The position numbers were made by a program, and so were the translations under genes. A stretch of 64,000 nucleotides of DNA from an uncultured Treponema sp. (GTDB taxonomy: Bacteria; Spirochaetota; Spirochaetia; Treponematales; Treponemataceae): positions 8,747 through 72,746 of the forward strand of contig CALFIX010000037.1 in the NCBI GenBank assembly GCA_937877515.1. The letters are read 5' to 3'. Position 1 is the first letter of the stretch. Every line of letters begins with the position of its first letter. The notes beneath the pieces were generated by a model. That model was not told the origin of the DNA, searched no databases, and saw only the letters and a program-made list of their open reading frames with translations. Positions 49,741 through 58,160 of the stretch are shown piece after piece.

Positions 49741-52092
49741 TTATTTTTCTTTTCCGAATGGTTTACAAAGTAAAATTAAAACTGGGGTAAGCGTATAGTC
49801 TGCAACCAGTGCGCCTGCAAGACCTAAAATTGAAAGGTATCCAATGCGTACCAGGGCAGTCATCGTGCTGAAGTTAAAGATAAAGAACATTGCACAGAGA
49901 ATGATTGTCGTCATGACCATTGTCTTTCCGATTTCACGGTAGGAGGCAAGTATTGCTTCTTTATAGCTTCCGGTTTTTTCAAAGTGATACTTTATGTGGT
50001 TTGTAAAGTGAATTGTGTCGTCAACTGCAATGCCTAAAATCATCGGCATTACTAAGGCGGTTATCATGTCAAGCGGAATGTGTGCGTATCCCATAAATCC
50101 TCCGATTAAGAGGATTGGTGCTACGTTTGGGATCATTGCGATTAGACCTGTTCTCAAAGACATAAATGCTAATGCGAGAAGAAGGAAAATTATTACGAGC
50201 GAAGTTCCAATAGATTTTATGGAACCGCGAACAAGCTTTCCGTTCATTGCTGCGTACTGCATAACTTCTCCAACAACACCGGCGGTTACAGCGTCTGGGA
50301 AAAGCTCTTTTACCCATTTTTCTACCATGTCTACGTTTTGAACACACTGTTCTGCATCGTAACCTGCAAGCTCTACATGAAGGTAAGAAGCGTTGTATTC
50401 AGGATTAATGTACTGGTATAAGTCTTCTCCACCGCTTATTTCATACAGGAAAAGAATTTGACTTACCATGTCCTGATCGTCCGGGATTACGTAGAAGTCC
50501 GGGTTGTCTTCGTTTAATGTTCTGTTCATCTCCTTGATGATTTTTGTAACAGAAGAAATACGGGGTTTGTCGCCGGAAACCTTTGTCATGCTGAGGGTTC
50601 CGATTCTATCTTTTAGCTCGTCCATTTTTTTCAGGCGTTCCGGGTCTTTTAATGCATCTTCATCTTCGTACTCAATTAAAACTTCATAACTGTATTGGCT
50701 TCCAAGCTTACTTCGAGTAATTTCCATAAGGCGTTTTATGTAAGGTGTACGCTCTCCCATCATTTCCGTGTAGTCCATGTTTACCTTTATGTTACAGAGA
50801 CCTGGAATGAGTGCGACTAAAATAAGTGAACCGACGGCAACCGTAATCCACTTTTTATCTAAAATGGCTTTACCGCATTTTTCAACAAACAAATCTGTCT
50901 TTGTCGAACCCTCGGTGTCAACATATTTTTCGTCAGGCTCCTTATCTTTTCCAAAACTCAAAAGACAGGGAAGCAAAATCATGACGTAAAGATAAACTGC
51001 AAAAACTGCACAGGCTGTAATTCCTCCAACCCAGCGCATTGGTCTGATTCCGCCGGCCAGGAAAGAGAGCATTCCGCCCATTGTTGTAATTACGGTAAAT
51101 AAAAGTGCCCAGCCCGAGTCCCGCACACCCATAACAATAGACTCTTTTCTGTCGCCTGTTTTTCTAAAGTAAAGCTTGAAACTGTTTATGTAATGAACTG
51201 CGTATCCTACGGCAAGAGCCATTGCTAAAAGGGCAGTGAGAATTATCATAATGTTGTTGCCTTTTATGCCAAGCCATGCACTTGCTCCGAGAGTTGAGCC
51301 TATTGCTCCGATTGTTGCAATTGCCGGAACTACTACTCCGCGGAAGGAACGGATAAATATTATCAGGCAAATTACCATCACAATAAAGCCAATTGCAATG
51401 CGCGTTACGCACTGATTCATTGTTGCAAGGTTTTCTTCGTATTCACTGTAAGAAAGTCCTGCAGGACGAATCTGCCATTTTTCGTTTTGATATTTTTCTG
51501 AATTAAAAATTTTCATTGCAGGAGGAACAATCTTCTTCATTGCTTCTTCAAGATTTTCCGTGTAGTGTTCAAGATTTAAAATAATCCATGTTTCCCTGCA
51601 GTCGTCGCTTACAAGATAATTTACAAGTGATTCCCGGCTTAAAATAAAATCCTTCTTTTTGTTAAGTTCGTTTATGTCTTCAGGAATTCCGTCTTTGAAT
51701 GGACTTGTAACTTCAAAACCTTCTTCTGTTCCAATTGGAATGGATAGGCTCATCAAGGAAGTTACACTGTCTGCATAAGGAACATTCTGTAAAAGCTCTT
51801 CTCCAAGTTCGTCAATCATTTGAAGAACTTCCGTGTCAAAAACATTTTCGCATGTAATATGTGCCAGGACTGAATCTGTAGAACCAAAGATGTCTTCAAA
51901 ATGGTCCTGGTTTAACTTTACTTCGTCCCAGTTGTCAAACCAGTCTTCTTCTCCGTTATCTAGCTGCAAGCGGGGAAGCCCTAGACAGCAGAAAACTGTA
52001 ACTGCCGTCAATGTTATTATAAAAGTCCATCTGTGCTTTACTTGAAAGCGTCCGAATCTTTCAAACCAGTCATTGATTTTTGAAACCTGCAT
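49741..52092 (-). CDS. MMPL/RND-family exporter
   Basis: 783 residues from the ATG at 52092 (AGGAG site); the longer frame to 52155 is not supported. It has twelve membrane helices in two repeats of one plus five, each with a large periplasmic loop (about residues 55-215 and 415-585). The transmembrane regions show GYAVHYINSFKLYF and GIAVDDTIHFTNHI, the Asp-bearing motif of MMPL proteins. It probably moves lipids or lipid-linked molecules using the proton gradient, together with the LolA-like and barrel proteins downstream. Confidence 0.9.
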   Translation of the reverse strand: MQVSKINDWFERFGRFQVKHRWTFIITLTAVTVFCCLGLPRLQLDNGEEDWFDNWDEVKLNQDHFEDIFGSTDSVLAHITCENVFDTEVLQMIDELGEELLQNVPYADSVTSLMSLSIPIGTEEGFEVTSPFKDGIPEDINELNKKKDFILSRESLVNYLVSDDCRETWIILNLEHYTENLEEAMKKIVPPAMKIFNSEKYQNEKWQIRPAGLSYSEYEENLATMNQCVTRIAIGFIVMVICLIIFIRSFRGVVVPAIATIGAIGSTLGASAWLGIKGNNIMIILTALLAMALAVGYAVHYINSFKLYFRKTGDRKESIVMGVRDSGWALLFTVITTMGGMLSFLAGGIRPMRWVGGITACAVFAVYLYVMILLPCLLSFGKDKEPDEKYVDTEGSTKTDLFVEKCGKAILDKKWITVAVGSLILVALIPGLCNIKVNMDYTEMMGERTPYIKRLMEITRSKLGSQYSYEVLIEYEDEDALKDPERLKKMDELKDRIGTLSMTKVSGDKPRISSVTKIIKEMNRTLNEDNPDFYVIPDDQDMVSQILFLYEISGGEDLYQYINPEYNASYLHVELAGYDAEQCVQNVDMVEKWVKELFPDAVTAGVVGEVMQYAAMNGKLVRGSIKSIGTSLVIIFLLLALAFMSLRTGLIAMIPNVAPILLIGGFMGYAHIPLDMITALVMPMILGIAVDDTIHFTNHIKYHFEKTGSYKEAILASYREIGKTMVMTTIILCAMFFIFNFSTMTALVRIGYLSILGLAGALVADYTLTPVLILLCKPFGKEK

Positions 52093-52203
52093 AAATACTC
52101 CTAATAAAAGTTGCTTTATGTTAACTTTAAGTTTATTATATAAACATATAAGCATTTATGCAAGCGTTTTTAGATTTTATTTAAGGCTCAAACTTTGCTT
52201 TAC

Positions 52204-52232
52204 TTGAAGAACTTTTTCTATGACAGTATACT
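52204..52232 (+). promoter_or_regulatory. Promoter of the nucleotide cyclase gene
   Basis: TTGAAG (52204-52209), 17-base spacer, TATACT (52227-52232). The -10 ends exactly 6 bases before the ATG at 52239. Confidence 0.65.
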
Positions 52233-52238
52233 AGATTT

Positions 52239-53288
52239 ATGTTTCAACATGATCCTTTGAGAGAATTGTTTAATGCCGTTACTTCTGCTGATATGGTAAA
52301 TCAGATGAAGCATTCTCAACCAAAGGTGGAATTTGCAATTACAAAACAACATGCCAGTCATTTAATAAACACTCATAATGCACATCCGTTAAAGGACGGA
52401 ACTTGGGAAATTAGAGTTACTCCTCGAGTGCGTTCCATTTTAAAGTATAAACCGGAAACAGATACATATACTCTTTCTCCCTGTGTAAAGGAAGATGAAG
52501 CTGGCGATGGAAGATCTTATTTTGCGGATTTTTTAAATCGTATTAACGAGCACTATACTTTTGAAAAACGTTTCAGACTTTATAAATATTATATGCGCAT
52601 TCATGATGACGCAAAAAATCTTTTAGTAACGGATACAGAGTTTGAAAGAAAATTTATGGAAACAGATTCTTTTAATGCCGTAATTTTAAGTGCAGATATA
52701 AGGGATTCTTCTGCATTAGTGAATTTAGAAGGGAATGAACAGAAGTTCCCTGAGTTTATAGCTAGAATTATAGAAGAACTTAGCGAATGTGTTTGCAGAA
52801 ATTTTGGTATTTACGATAAGTTTACCGGTGATGGAATTTTAGCATTTTTTCCTGATTTCTATTCAGAAGAGAATGCAGTTATTCATGCATTAAACTGTGC
52901 AGAGGAATGTCACAAGCTTTACAGTAAAATTTATTCTGAATATAAAGAATATTTTGGTGTTGCAGAGCATGGGCTAGGAGTGGGAATTTCTTACGGTAAG
53001 GTATGGCAGAGTGGAACCCAGACAGAGTTTACTACAGTTGGTAAACCTGTTGTAACGGCATGCAGGCTTAGCGGTGCAGAATCTGGACACACTTATGTTT
53101 GCGAAGACACATGGAAAGAGATTTGCAGGTTAAAACATGACAGCCTGTTTAATATGGCATCAGATAAGAAGAGTTTTAATTCTAAGGGTCGTGATTACCC
53201 TATGAAAGATATTTGTCCTGTTTCTATTAAAGAATTAAATAACCTGGCTGGAAAAGTAAAACCTAGCTGGTGCATTAGTCAGATGTAA
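52239..53288 (+). CDS. Class III adenylate/guanylate cyclase-like protein
   Basis: 349 residues, soluble. The catalytic domain spans about 145-300. Both metal-binding Asp residues are present (D153 in LSADIRDSS, D198 in DKFTGDGILAFF). The transition-state Arg is R276, but the usual Asn in 'G-x-x-V-N-x-A-x-R' is Val272 (GKPVVTACRL). Activity is therefore uncertain, or the active site may be completed otherwise. The N-terminal 140 residues are of unknown type. A tandem cNMP-binding protein is encoded at 2.75 kb. Leaderless start predicted. Confidence 0.82.
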   Translation: MFQHDPLRELFNAVTSADMVNQMKHSQPKVEFAITKQHASHLINTHNAHPLKDGTWEIRVTPRVRSILKYKPETDTYTLSPCVKEDEAGDGRSYFADFLNRINEHYTFEKRFRLYKYYMRIHDDAKNLLVTDTEFERKFMETDSFNAVILSADIRDSSALVNLEGNEQKFPEFIARIIEELSECVCRNFGIYDKFTGDGILAFFPDFYSEENAVIHALNCAEECHKLYSKIYSEYKEYFGVAEHGLGVGISYGKVWQSGTQTEFTTVGKPVVTACRLSGAESGHTYVCEDTWKEICRLKHDSLFNMASDKKSFNSKGRDYPMKDICPVSIKELNNLAGKVKPSWCISQM

Positions 53289-53291
53289 AAT

Positions 53292-54659
53292 ATGTTTGCA
53301 CCTTTCCCGGAAGAAGAAGCATCCTTGTGGTGTAGAAAAATTATAGATTCAATAGAAAATAAAGAAATAAAATGCAAAAGAAAAAATTTATCTAAAGAAA
53401 GAAAAAATCATGGCATAATGCTGGGTGTTTTGGTTGCAAGAGATTCCTTAGGCGGTAAACATGTGCTTGTTTCTTTGTCTGGTTTTGATGCAGAGCTTTT
53501 TATTCCTAAAAAATCTTCATTAAGTTTTGTAGAAGTTGTTCCTCCTTTGGTTGCAGAAAAGAAAATAAATAAAGCTTTAAAGAAAAATGATTTAAGAATT
53601 CATAGACTTACAAAAAAAGTAAATTCGTTAAAGAAAAAACGTAAGGAAAGCAGAATTCCCCTTTTAAGAGAAATGGAGTGTATAGAAAAAAGAAAGCTTT
53701 TAACAACAGAGTCACTTTTAAAAATTCATAATTTGTATGGCTTTACCTGTGCAGATGGAAAACTAAAAAGTTTAAAAGAAGTTTGCAAAGAATATAATAA
53801 TTCTAAGCTTCCTCCTACAGGTACAGGGGATTGTGCAGAACCAAGACTTTTAGATTATGCTTTTAGACATTCGTTTGTTCCATTAAGTATGTGTGAGGTT
53901 TATTATGGAAAAGAAAATTCTGTTAGAAAAAATTTAAGGAATTATACTCCATGTGATGAACGGTGTGGAATTGTGTTACCAAGCATGCTTGGCTTAAAAA
54001 TTGTTTATAGAGACAAAAATTTAATTGTTGTAAATAAGCAAAGCGGCGTCCTGAGTGTTCCAGGAAGGGGAATAGAAAAAAGCGATTGCATTGTTAACAG
54101 AGTAAAAAGGCTTTTTCCTGAATGTATAGAGCAGCCTGCTGTTCATCGGCTTGATATGGAAACAAGCGGTCTTTTAGTACTGGCGTTTGATAAAGAAACA
54201 CACAGAGCATTAAATAAGCAGTTTGAAGAAGGAACTGTAAAAAAAGAATATGTTGCTTTACTGGATGGAGTTACTACTAAAAAAAATATTCCGTTTCATG
54301 GAATTTCAGAGCTTTATTTTAGATTAGATGTAGAACACAGACCCCATCAAATTTGGGACAGAGAAAATGGTAAAAAAGCTGTAACTGAATGGCAGGTGCT
54401 GGGCTTTCAAAAATATACGTCACCAAATGGAATAAAGAGGGATGTAACTCGCATTTTGTTTATTCCGCACACAGGGCGAACACATCAACTTAGATTAGCC
54501 TCGAGTGATGCTCATGGTTTTGGTATACCGATAATAGGTGACACTTTGTATGGTAAATGTGAAGAAGGCGAGAGACTTATGTTGCACGCAAGATACCTGG
54601 AGTTTACGCATCCTGCAACAGGCGAAAGAATGAAATTTGAATGCAGGGAAGAATTTTAG
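53292..54659 (+). CDS. RluA-family pseudouridine synthase with long N-terminal extension
   Basis: 455 residues. The catalytic part (about 235-455) has LIVVNKQSGVLSVPG, the catalytic HRLDMETSGLLVLA, VKKEYVALLDG and HTGRTHQLRL, as in RluA enzymes. The first ~230 residues are an extension with a basic coiled-coil (about 95-125) and a GTGDCAEPRLLDYAF segment, found in one subgroup of RluA proteins. RNA target unknown. It starts three bases after the cyclase stop and probably shares its mRNA. Confidence 0.88.
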   Translation: MFAPFPEEEASLWCRKIIDSIENKEIKCKRKNLSKERKNHGIMLGVLVARDSLGGKHVLVSLSGFDAELFIPKKSSLSFVEVVPPLVAEKKINKALKKNDLRIHRLTKKVNSLKKKRKESRIPLLREMECIEKRKLLTTESLLKIHNLYGFTCADGKLKSLKEVCKEYNNSKLPPTGTGDCAEPRLLDYAFRHSFVPLSMCEVYYGKENSVRKNLRNYTPCDERCGIVLPSMLGLKIVYRDKNLIVVNKQSGVLSVPGRGIEKSDCIVNRVKRLFPECIEQPAVHRLDMETSGLLVLAFDKETHRALNKQFEEGTVKKEYVALLDGVTTKKNIPFHGISELYFRLDVEHRPHQIWDRENGKKAVTEWQVLGFQKYTSPNGIKRDVTRILFIPHTGRTHQLRLASSDAHGFGIPIIGDTLYGKCEEGERLMLHARYLEFTHPATGERMKFECREEF

Positions 54660-54663
54660 AGTA

Positions 54664-54692
54664 TTGCAAATAATTATTAAACATGATATTTT
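54664..54692 (+). promoter_or_regulatory. Promoter of tRNA-Ser and SRP RNA
   Basis: TTGCAA (54664-54669), 17-base spacer, TATTTT (54687-54692), about 24 bases before the mature tRNA. The tRNA and SRP RNA are one base apart and likely share this promoter. Confidence 0.5.
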
Positions 54693-54715
54693 ACACGCAT
54701 AAAAGTTTACAGATT

Positions 54716-54802
54716 GGAAAGATGTCCGAGTGGTTTAAGGTACATCCTTGGAAGGGATGCGTAGGGGCAACTCTACCGGGGGTTCGAATCCCCCTCTTTC
54801 CG
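54716..54802 (+). tRNA. tRNA-Ser (anticodon GGA)
   Basis: An 87-base class II tRNA. The acceptor stem GGAAAGA pairs with TCTTTCC. The anticodon stem is CATCC/GGATG with loop TTGGAAG (anticodon GGA). It has a long variable arm (GTAGGGGCAACTCTAC) and a T arm GGGGGTTCGAATCCCCC. The discriminator is G, as expected for Ser, and no CCA is encoded. Confidence 0.95.
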
Positions 54803-54803
54803 C

Positions 54804-54904
54804 TATGCCAGATGCTTCGCAACACGGCTTTCAAAACCCCGCCAGAGGAGGAATCCAGCAACGGTATGAGAGTGCGGTGTGTGCCGGAGTTAATCTGGCT
54901 TTTT
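54804..54904 (+). ncRNA. ffs: Small signal recognition particle RNA (4.5S-type)
   Basis: A ~100-base RNA closed by GCCAGAT (54807-54813) and ATCTGGC (54893-54899), followed by a T-rich terminator. The centre holds the SRP helix 8: CCAGA-GGA-GGAA-TCC-AGCA, with the GGAA tetraloop and the conserved AGCA of the Ffh-binding internal loop. The 3' side reads GTGTGTGCCGGAG, like the GTGTGCCGG stretch of E. coli 4.5S RNA. It binds Ffh for co-translational membrane targeting. It lies one base after tRNA-Ser. Confidence 0.9.
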
Positions 54905-54908
54905 TTAT

Positions 54909-56198
54909 TTACAGTGCATGAATGCGATCTAAGAGAGGCGGGTGGTTGTCGTTAAAAATGCTGTAAATTTTGGGTTCTGTAACTTCGCTTAAGTTTTCTT
55001 TATTCAATTTTATTAAAGCAGTCGTTAAAGGTTTTCCACTGCCACAAAGTTTTGCACTAAATGCATCTGCCTGAAATTCATCGTGTCTGCTAGAAAGATT
55101 TGAAACAAGTTCTACAAGTGGTGAGTAGCCTTCAAAGATAAGACCTGTTAAAAACATTCCAAGATACAGTATGTAAGGAGCTTTTATTCCAAAAAATCCA
55201 GTAGAGCATAGCATATCTTCTGTTATTGTAACTCCAAAGCCTTCGTAAAGACTTGTAATTTTTACAAAAACATTTATGGCAAAAAGCATAACAAAAATAA
55301 GCGGAATTAAAATGCACTGTTTACGTAAGATGTGCTTCTTTTTATAGTGACCAAGTTCGTGTGCCAAAACGGCTTCTATTTCATCAACAGACAGCTGATT
55401 TATAAGTGTATCGTAAAGAACAATGCGCTTGTTTTTGCCAAGACCTGTAAAATATGCATTTGAGTGAGCACTGCGTTTAGATGCGTCCATTACAAACATA
55501 CTCTTAGCCTTGAATCCTGTCTTTACTAATAAGGCTTCAAGCCTTGTTTTTAATTCTCCATCTTCAAGTGGGGTAAATTTGTTGAACATGGGTGCAATCC
55601 AAATTGGGTAAACATAAGACGCCAGAAAAGTAAATGCAACGTAGATGCATCCTAGAATTATCCACCAGATTTTAGGGGCATGTGTAAAGAGAGCAATTGC
55701 AGCACATAAAAGCGGAATGCTTATAATGAGTGTAATTAAAAGCTGCTTTGCTTCATCTGCAAGCCACATTTTAATAGTCATGTTGCTGAAACCAAATTTT
55801 TTTTCTATGTGAAATTCTCTTATTAAGTCAAATGGTAAAGAAAGAATGCTTCCTGGAATACTTGCAAGAATAACAAATAAAATTACAGTCAGGTAAGAGT
55901 TGTTTGTCCATGCCCATAAGCTTTCGTAAAGCCATACATAAAAGCCTGTTAGTACAAGTGTTAATGATAAAGCTGTAGATAAAATATTTTTGGGAACCCA
56001 CAGAAAGTATCTTGCATCCTCATAGGCACATGTTTTGTTTAGGATTTCTCCGTCTATGTATTCATAAAGCTCATGAGGAATTTCCTTTCCGTGTTTTTTT
56101 CGCCAGGAAAAATCAATATATTCTAAAAGCTGATTCAGTATAAAACTAAAGGCTTGTCCAATTAAATAAATGACTACAAAGACATTTGAAAACTGCAT
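54909..56198 (-). CDS. Ste24-type M48 membrane metalloprotease
   Basis: 429 residues with about seven membrane helices. The zinc motif is HELGH (about 280-284), with the third ligand Glu in RHDEFQADAFSAKL. The N-terminal part matches the M48_N domain found in CAAX prenyl protease 1 (Ste24), longer than HtpX. In bacteria these probably degrade misfolded membrane proteins. A GGAAAGG site precedes the ATG, and it follows pyrC by 15 bases on the same strand. Confidence 0.9.
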   Translation of the reverse strand: MQFSNVFVVIYLIGQAFSFILNQLLEYIDFSWRKKHGKEIPHELYEYIDGEILNKTCAYEDARYFLWVPKNILSTALSLTLVLTGFYVWLYESLWAWTNNSYLTVILFVILASIPGSILSLPFDLIREFHIEKKFGFSNMTIKMWLADEAKQLLITLIISIPLLCAAIALFTHAPKIWWIILGCIYVAFTFLASYVYPIWIAPMFNKFTPLEDGELKTRLEALLVKTGFKAKSMFVMDASKRSAHSNAYFTGLGKNKRIVLYDTLINQLSVDEIEAVLAHELGHYKKKHILRKQCILIPLIFVMLFAINVFVKITSLYEGFGVTITEDMLCSTGFFGIKAPYILYLGMFLTGLIFEGYSPLVELVSNLSSRHDEFQADAFSAKLCGSGKPLTTALIKLNKENLSEVTEPKIYSIFNDNHPPLLDRIHAL

Positions 56199-56213
56199 TT
56201 TACCTTTCCTTTT

Positions 56214-57542
56214 TTACGCCTCAAAAACTATTTTGCCATTATGAATTGTAGCTAAAATTTTGCCCGTAACTTTTTTGCCTTCTAAAGGTGTGTATTTACC
56301 ACGACTTGCAAAATCTTCTCCGTGAACAGTCCATACAGCATCTGGATCTACTATTGTTAAGTCTGCAATAAAACCTTCCTGCAAGAGACCTTTGTTTTTT
56401 AGTCCTAAAAGATTTGCTGGAGATGCACTCATAAGGGAAGAAAGTTTTTTCAGGCTCATTCCATTTTCGTGAACCAGTGTGGTGCAGCATGTTGCAAAGG
56501 CCGTTTCGCTACCGCTAAAACCAGGGGCTCCGTTTGCCTTGTCTTCCGAAGTGTGTGGGGCGTGGTCTGTTGCAATGCAGGTTGCTGTTCCGTCTATGAG
56601 GGCTTCTATTAAAGCCTTACGATCGCTTTCGCTTCTAAGGGGAGGATTGACTATATGAAAAAGGTTTTCTTTTTTTTCTGTGCTTAGTCCTAAGTGGTGG
56701 GGAGTAACTTCAAAAGTAAGATTCTTGTTGCCTCTTGCTCTTGATTCTAACACTGCCTGAATGCATCGTTCTGTGCTTACGTGGCATAAATGTAAGTGGC
56801 AGCCAGCTTCTTCTGCAAGGCGAATGTTTCGCATTGTCAGAGTATCTTCTGCAATGGCTAAAAGTTTATTTGCTTCCTGTAAAAGTTTTATAGCTTCTGC
56901 TTTGTTGCCTTTTTTTAAAGCTGTAAGAGCTTTTGTGCGCAGAGGTTTTGCTTCCTGTGCAAGTATTGGATCTTCGCAATGGCAGCTTACGATAAGTTTT
57001 TTCTTTGCCGCAATTTTCATTGCCTGCAGCATTACACTCGCATTTGCTACTTCTTTGCCGTCTTCTGTTATTACAGGAACATTTTTTGCATTAAGCTTTT
57101 CTAAGTGACTTATAGTTTGTCCGTCAAAATTTTTTGTAATGCTTACACTTTGTATTACATCTGCAAGACATGAGTCTTTTGCCTTTTTATTGTTTAAAAG
57201 AGCATCTTTTTCTGAGCTTATTACAGGAGAGGTGTTTGGCATTAAGACTAAAGTTCCAAAACCGCCTCTTGCTGCAGCTTTACAACCAGAGATGATGTCT
57301 TCTTTTTGGGTCTGTCCCGGGTCTCTGAAATGAGCATGAGTGTCTATAAATGCTGGCATAACAACTGCACCTTTTGCATCATAGAGAGATGTGTTTTTTG
57401 AAGGATTTTTTAAAAATTCTTTTACGGTTTCTTTTGTAGGAAAACCTATAATTTTATTTTCTTCTATAAGAACTGCTGAGTTTTTTTTATCTGTGTCACG
57501 GTCTATAAGACGTGCATTGTAAATGAGCATTAAGTTTTTCAT
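56214..57542 (-). CDS. pyrC: Dihydroorotase
   Basis: 442 residues from the ATG at 57542 (AAGGAGAGG site); the longer frame to 57635 runs through a repeat region. Class I zinc amidohydrolase with PAFIDTHAHFRDPGQTQKEDI at the metal site, SCHCEDPILAQEA, HLCHVSTERCI and CIATDHAPHTSEDK. It closes carbamoyl-aspartate to dihydroorotate. It follows pyrI and pyrB on the same strand, separated from pyrI by a hairpin-rich spacer. Confidence 0.95.
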   Translation of the reverse strand: MKNLMLIYNARLIDRDTDKKNSAVLIEENKIIGFPTKETVKEFLKNPSKNTSLYDAKGAVVMPAFIDTHAHFRDPGQTQKEDIISGCKAAARGGFGTLVLMPNTSPVISSEKDALLNNKKAKDSCLADVIQSVSITKNFDGQTISHLEKLNAKNVPVITEDGKEVANASVMLQAMKIAAKKKLIVSCHCEDPILAQEAKPLRTKALTALKKGNKAEAIKLLQEANKLLAIAEDTLTMRNIRLAEEAGCHLHLCHVSTERCIQAVLESRARGNKNLTFEVTPHHLGLSTEKKENLFHIVNPPLRSESDRKALIEALIDGTATCIATDHAPHTSEDKANGAPGFSGSETAFATCCTTLVHENGMSLKKLSSLMSASPANLLGLKNKGLLQEGFIADLTIVDPDAVWTVHGEDFASRGKYTPLEGKKVTGKILATIHNGKIVFEA

Positions 57543-57560
57543 ATACCTCTCCTTTAAAAA

Positions 57561-57675
57561 CTCCGCGTCGCTTGAAACTTCGTTGCGAATAGCGGTCGTG
57601 CAGGAGGCACGAAATCGCAGTTTTGCCAACGGCAAAATCTGCCCATGATAAAATTACATGGATGTAATTTTATCA
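57561..57675. repeat. Hairpin-rich intercistronic spacer between pyrI and pyrC
   Basis: The 153-base gap holds three inverted repeats in a row: TCGTGC/GCACGA (57594-57610), GCAGTTTTGCC with GGCAAAATCTGC (57615-57640, one bulge), and a perfect 16-base stem CATGATAAAATTACAT with a two-base centre (57642-57675). None has a T-run in the direction of transcription that would make a standard terminator. TAGCGG followed by a GCACGAAA-type core recalls the 14.1 kb element (TAGCGG...CGCGAAAGCG). Confidence 0.6.
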
Positions 57676-57695
57676 TGCCTCCTTTGAACAGAAAA

Positions 57696-58136
57696 TTATT
57701 CTTCGCCAATTGTGCCGGCAGTGTAAAGGGAGTCACAGTAAACACAGCGGTACTGTTTTAGGCTTTTGTCTACAAGATGGAATTCCTGAGGAACGTAATG
57801 TTCTGTTATTGTAATGCAGCGGGGATTTTTACACTTAATTACGTTTTCTACTTTTTCTGGAAGCTCCATCTTAATTTTTCTGACAATTTTTGAGTCTTGA
57901 ATTACGTTTACGCTGATGTTTGGATCTATAAATCCAAGTACACTATAATCTATGTTGATTATGTTATCTATTTTGATAATGTCTTTTCTGCCTGTTTTTT
58001 GTGACTGAGCATTTACAATAAGGGCTACTGTAAAGTTTGGGTTGTCCAAACCAAGCCATTTAAAAACTTTCCAACCGAGGCCCGCCTGAATGTGGTCTAT
58101 TACTAATCCGTTTTTTATTTCTGCAATGTTTAACAT
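57696..58136 (-). CDS. pyrI: Aspartate carbamoyltransferase regulatory subunit
   Basis: 146 residues. The N-terminal allosteric domain has GLVIDHIQAGLGWKVF and the C-terminal zinc domain has the four Cys ligands C102, C107, C131 and C134 (CKNPRC, CVYC). It binds nucleotide effectors and the PyrB trimers. It lies 24 bases after pyrB with an AGGAG site. A separate pyrI implies feedback control as in the enteric enzyme. Confidence 0.95.
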   Translation of the reverse strand: MLNIAEIKNGLVIDHIQAGLGWKVFKWLGLDNPNFTVALIVNAQSQKTGRKDIIKIDNIINIDYSVLGFIDPNISVNVIQDSKIVRKIKMELPEKVENVIKCKNPRCITITEHYVPQEFHLVDKSLKQYRCVYCDSLYTAGTIGEE

Positions 58137-58160
58137 GTTTTTCTCCTGGTAAGTTTTTGT

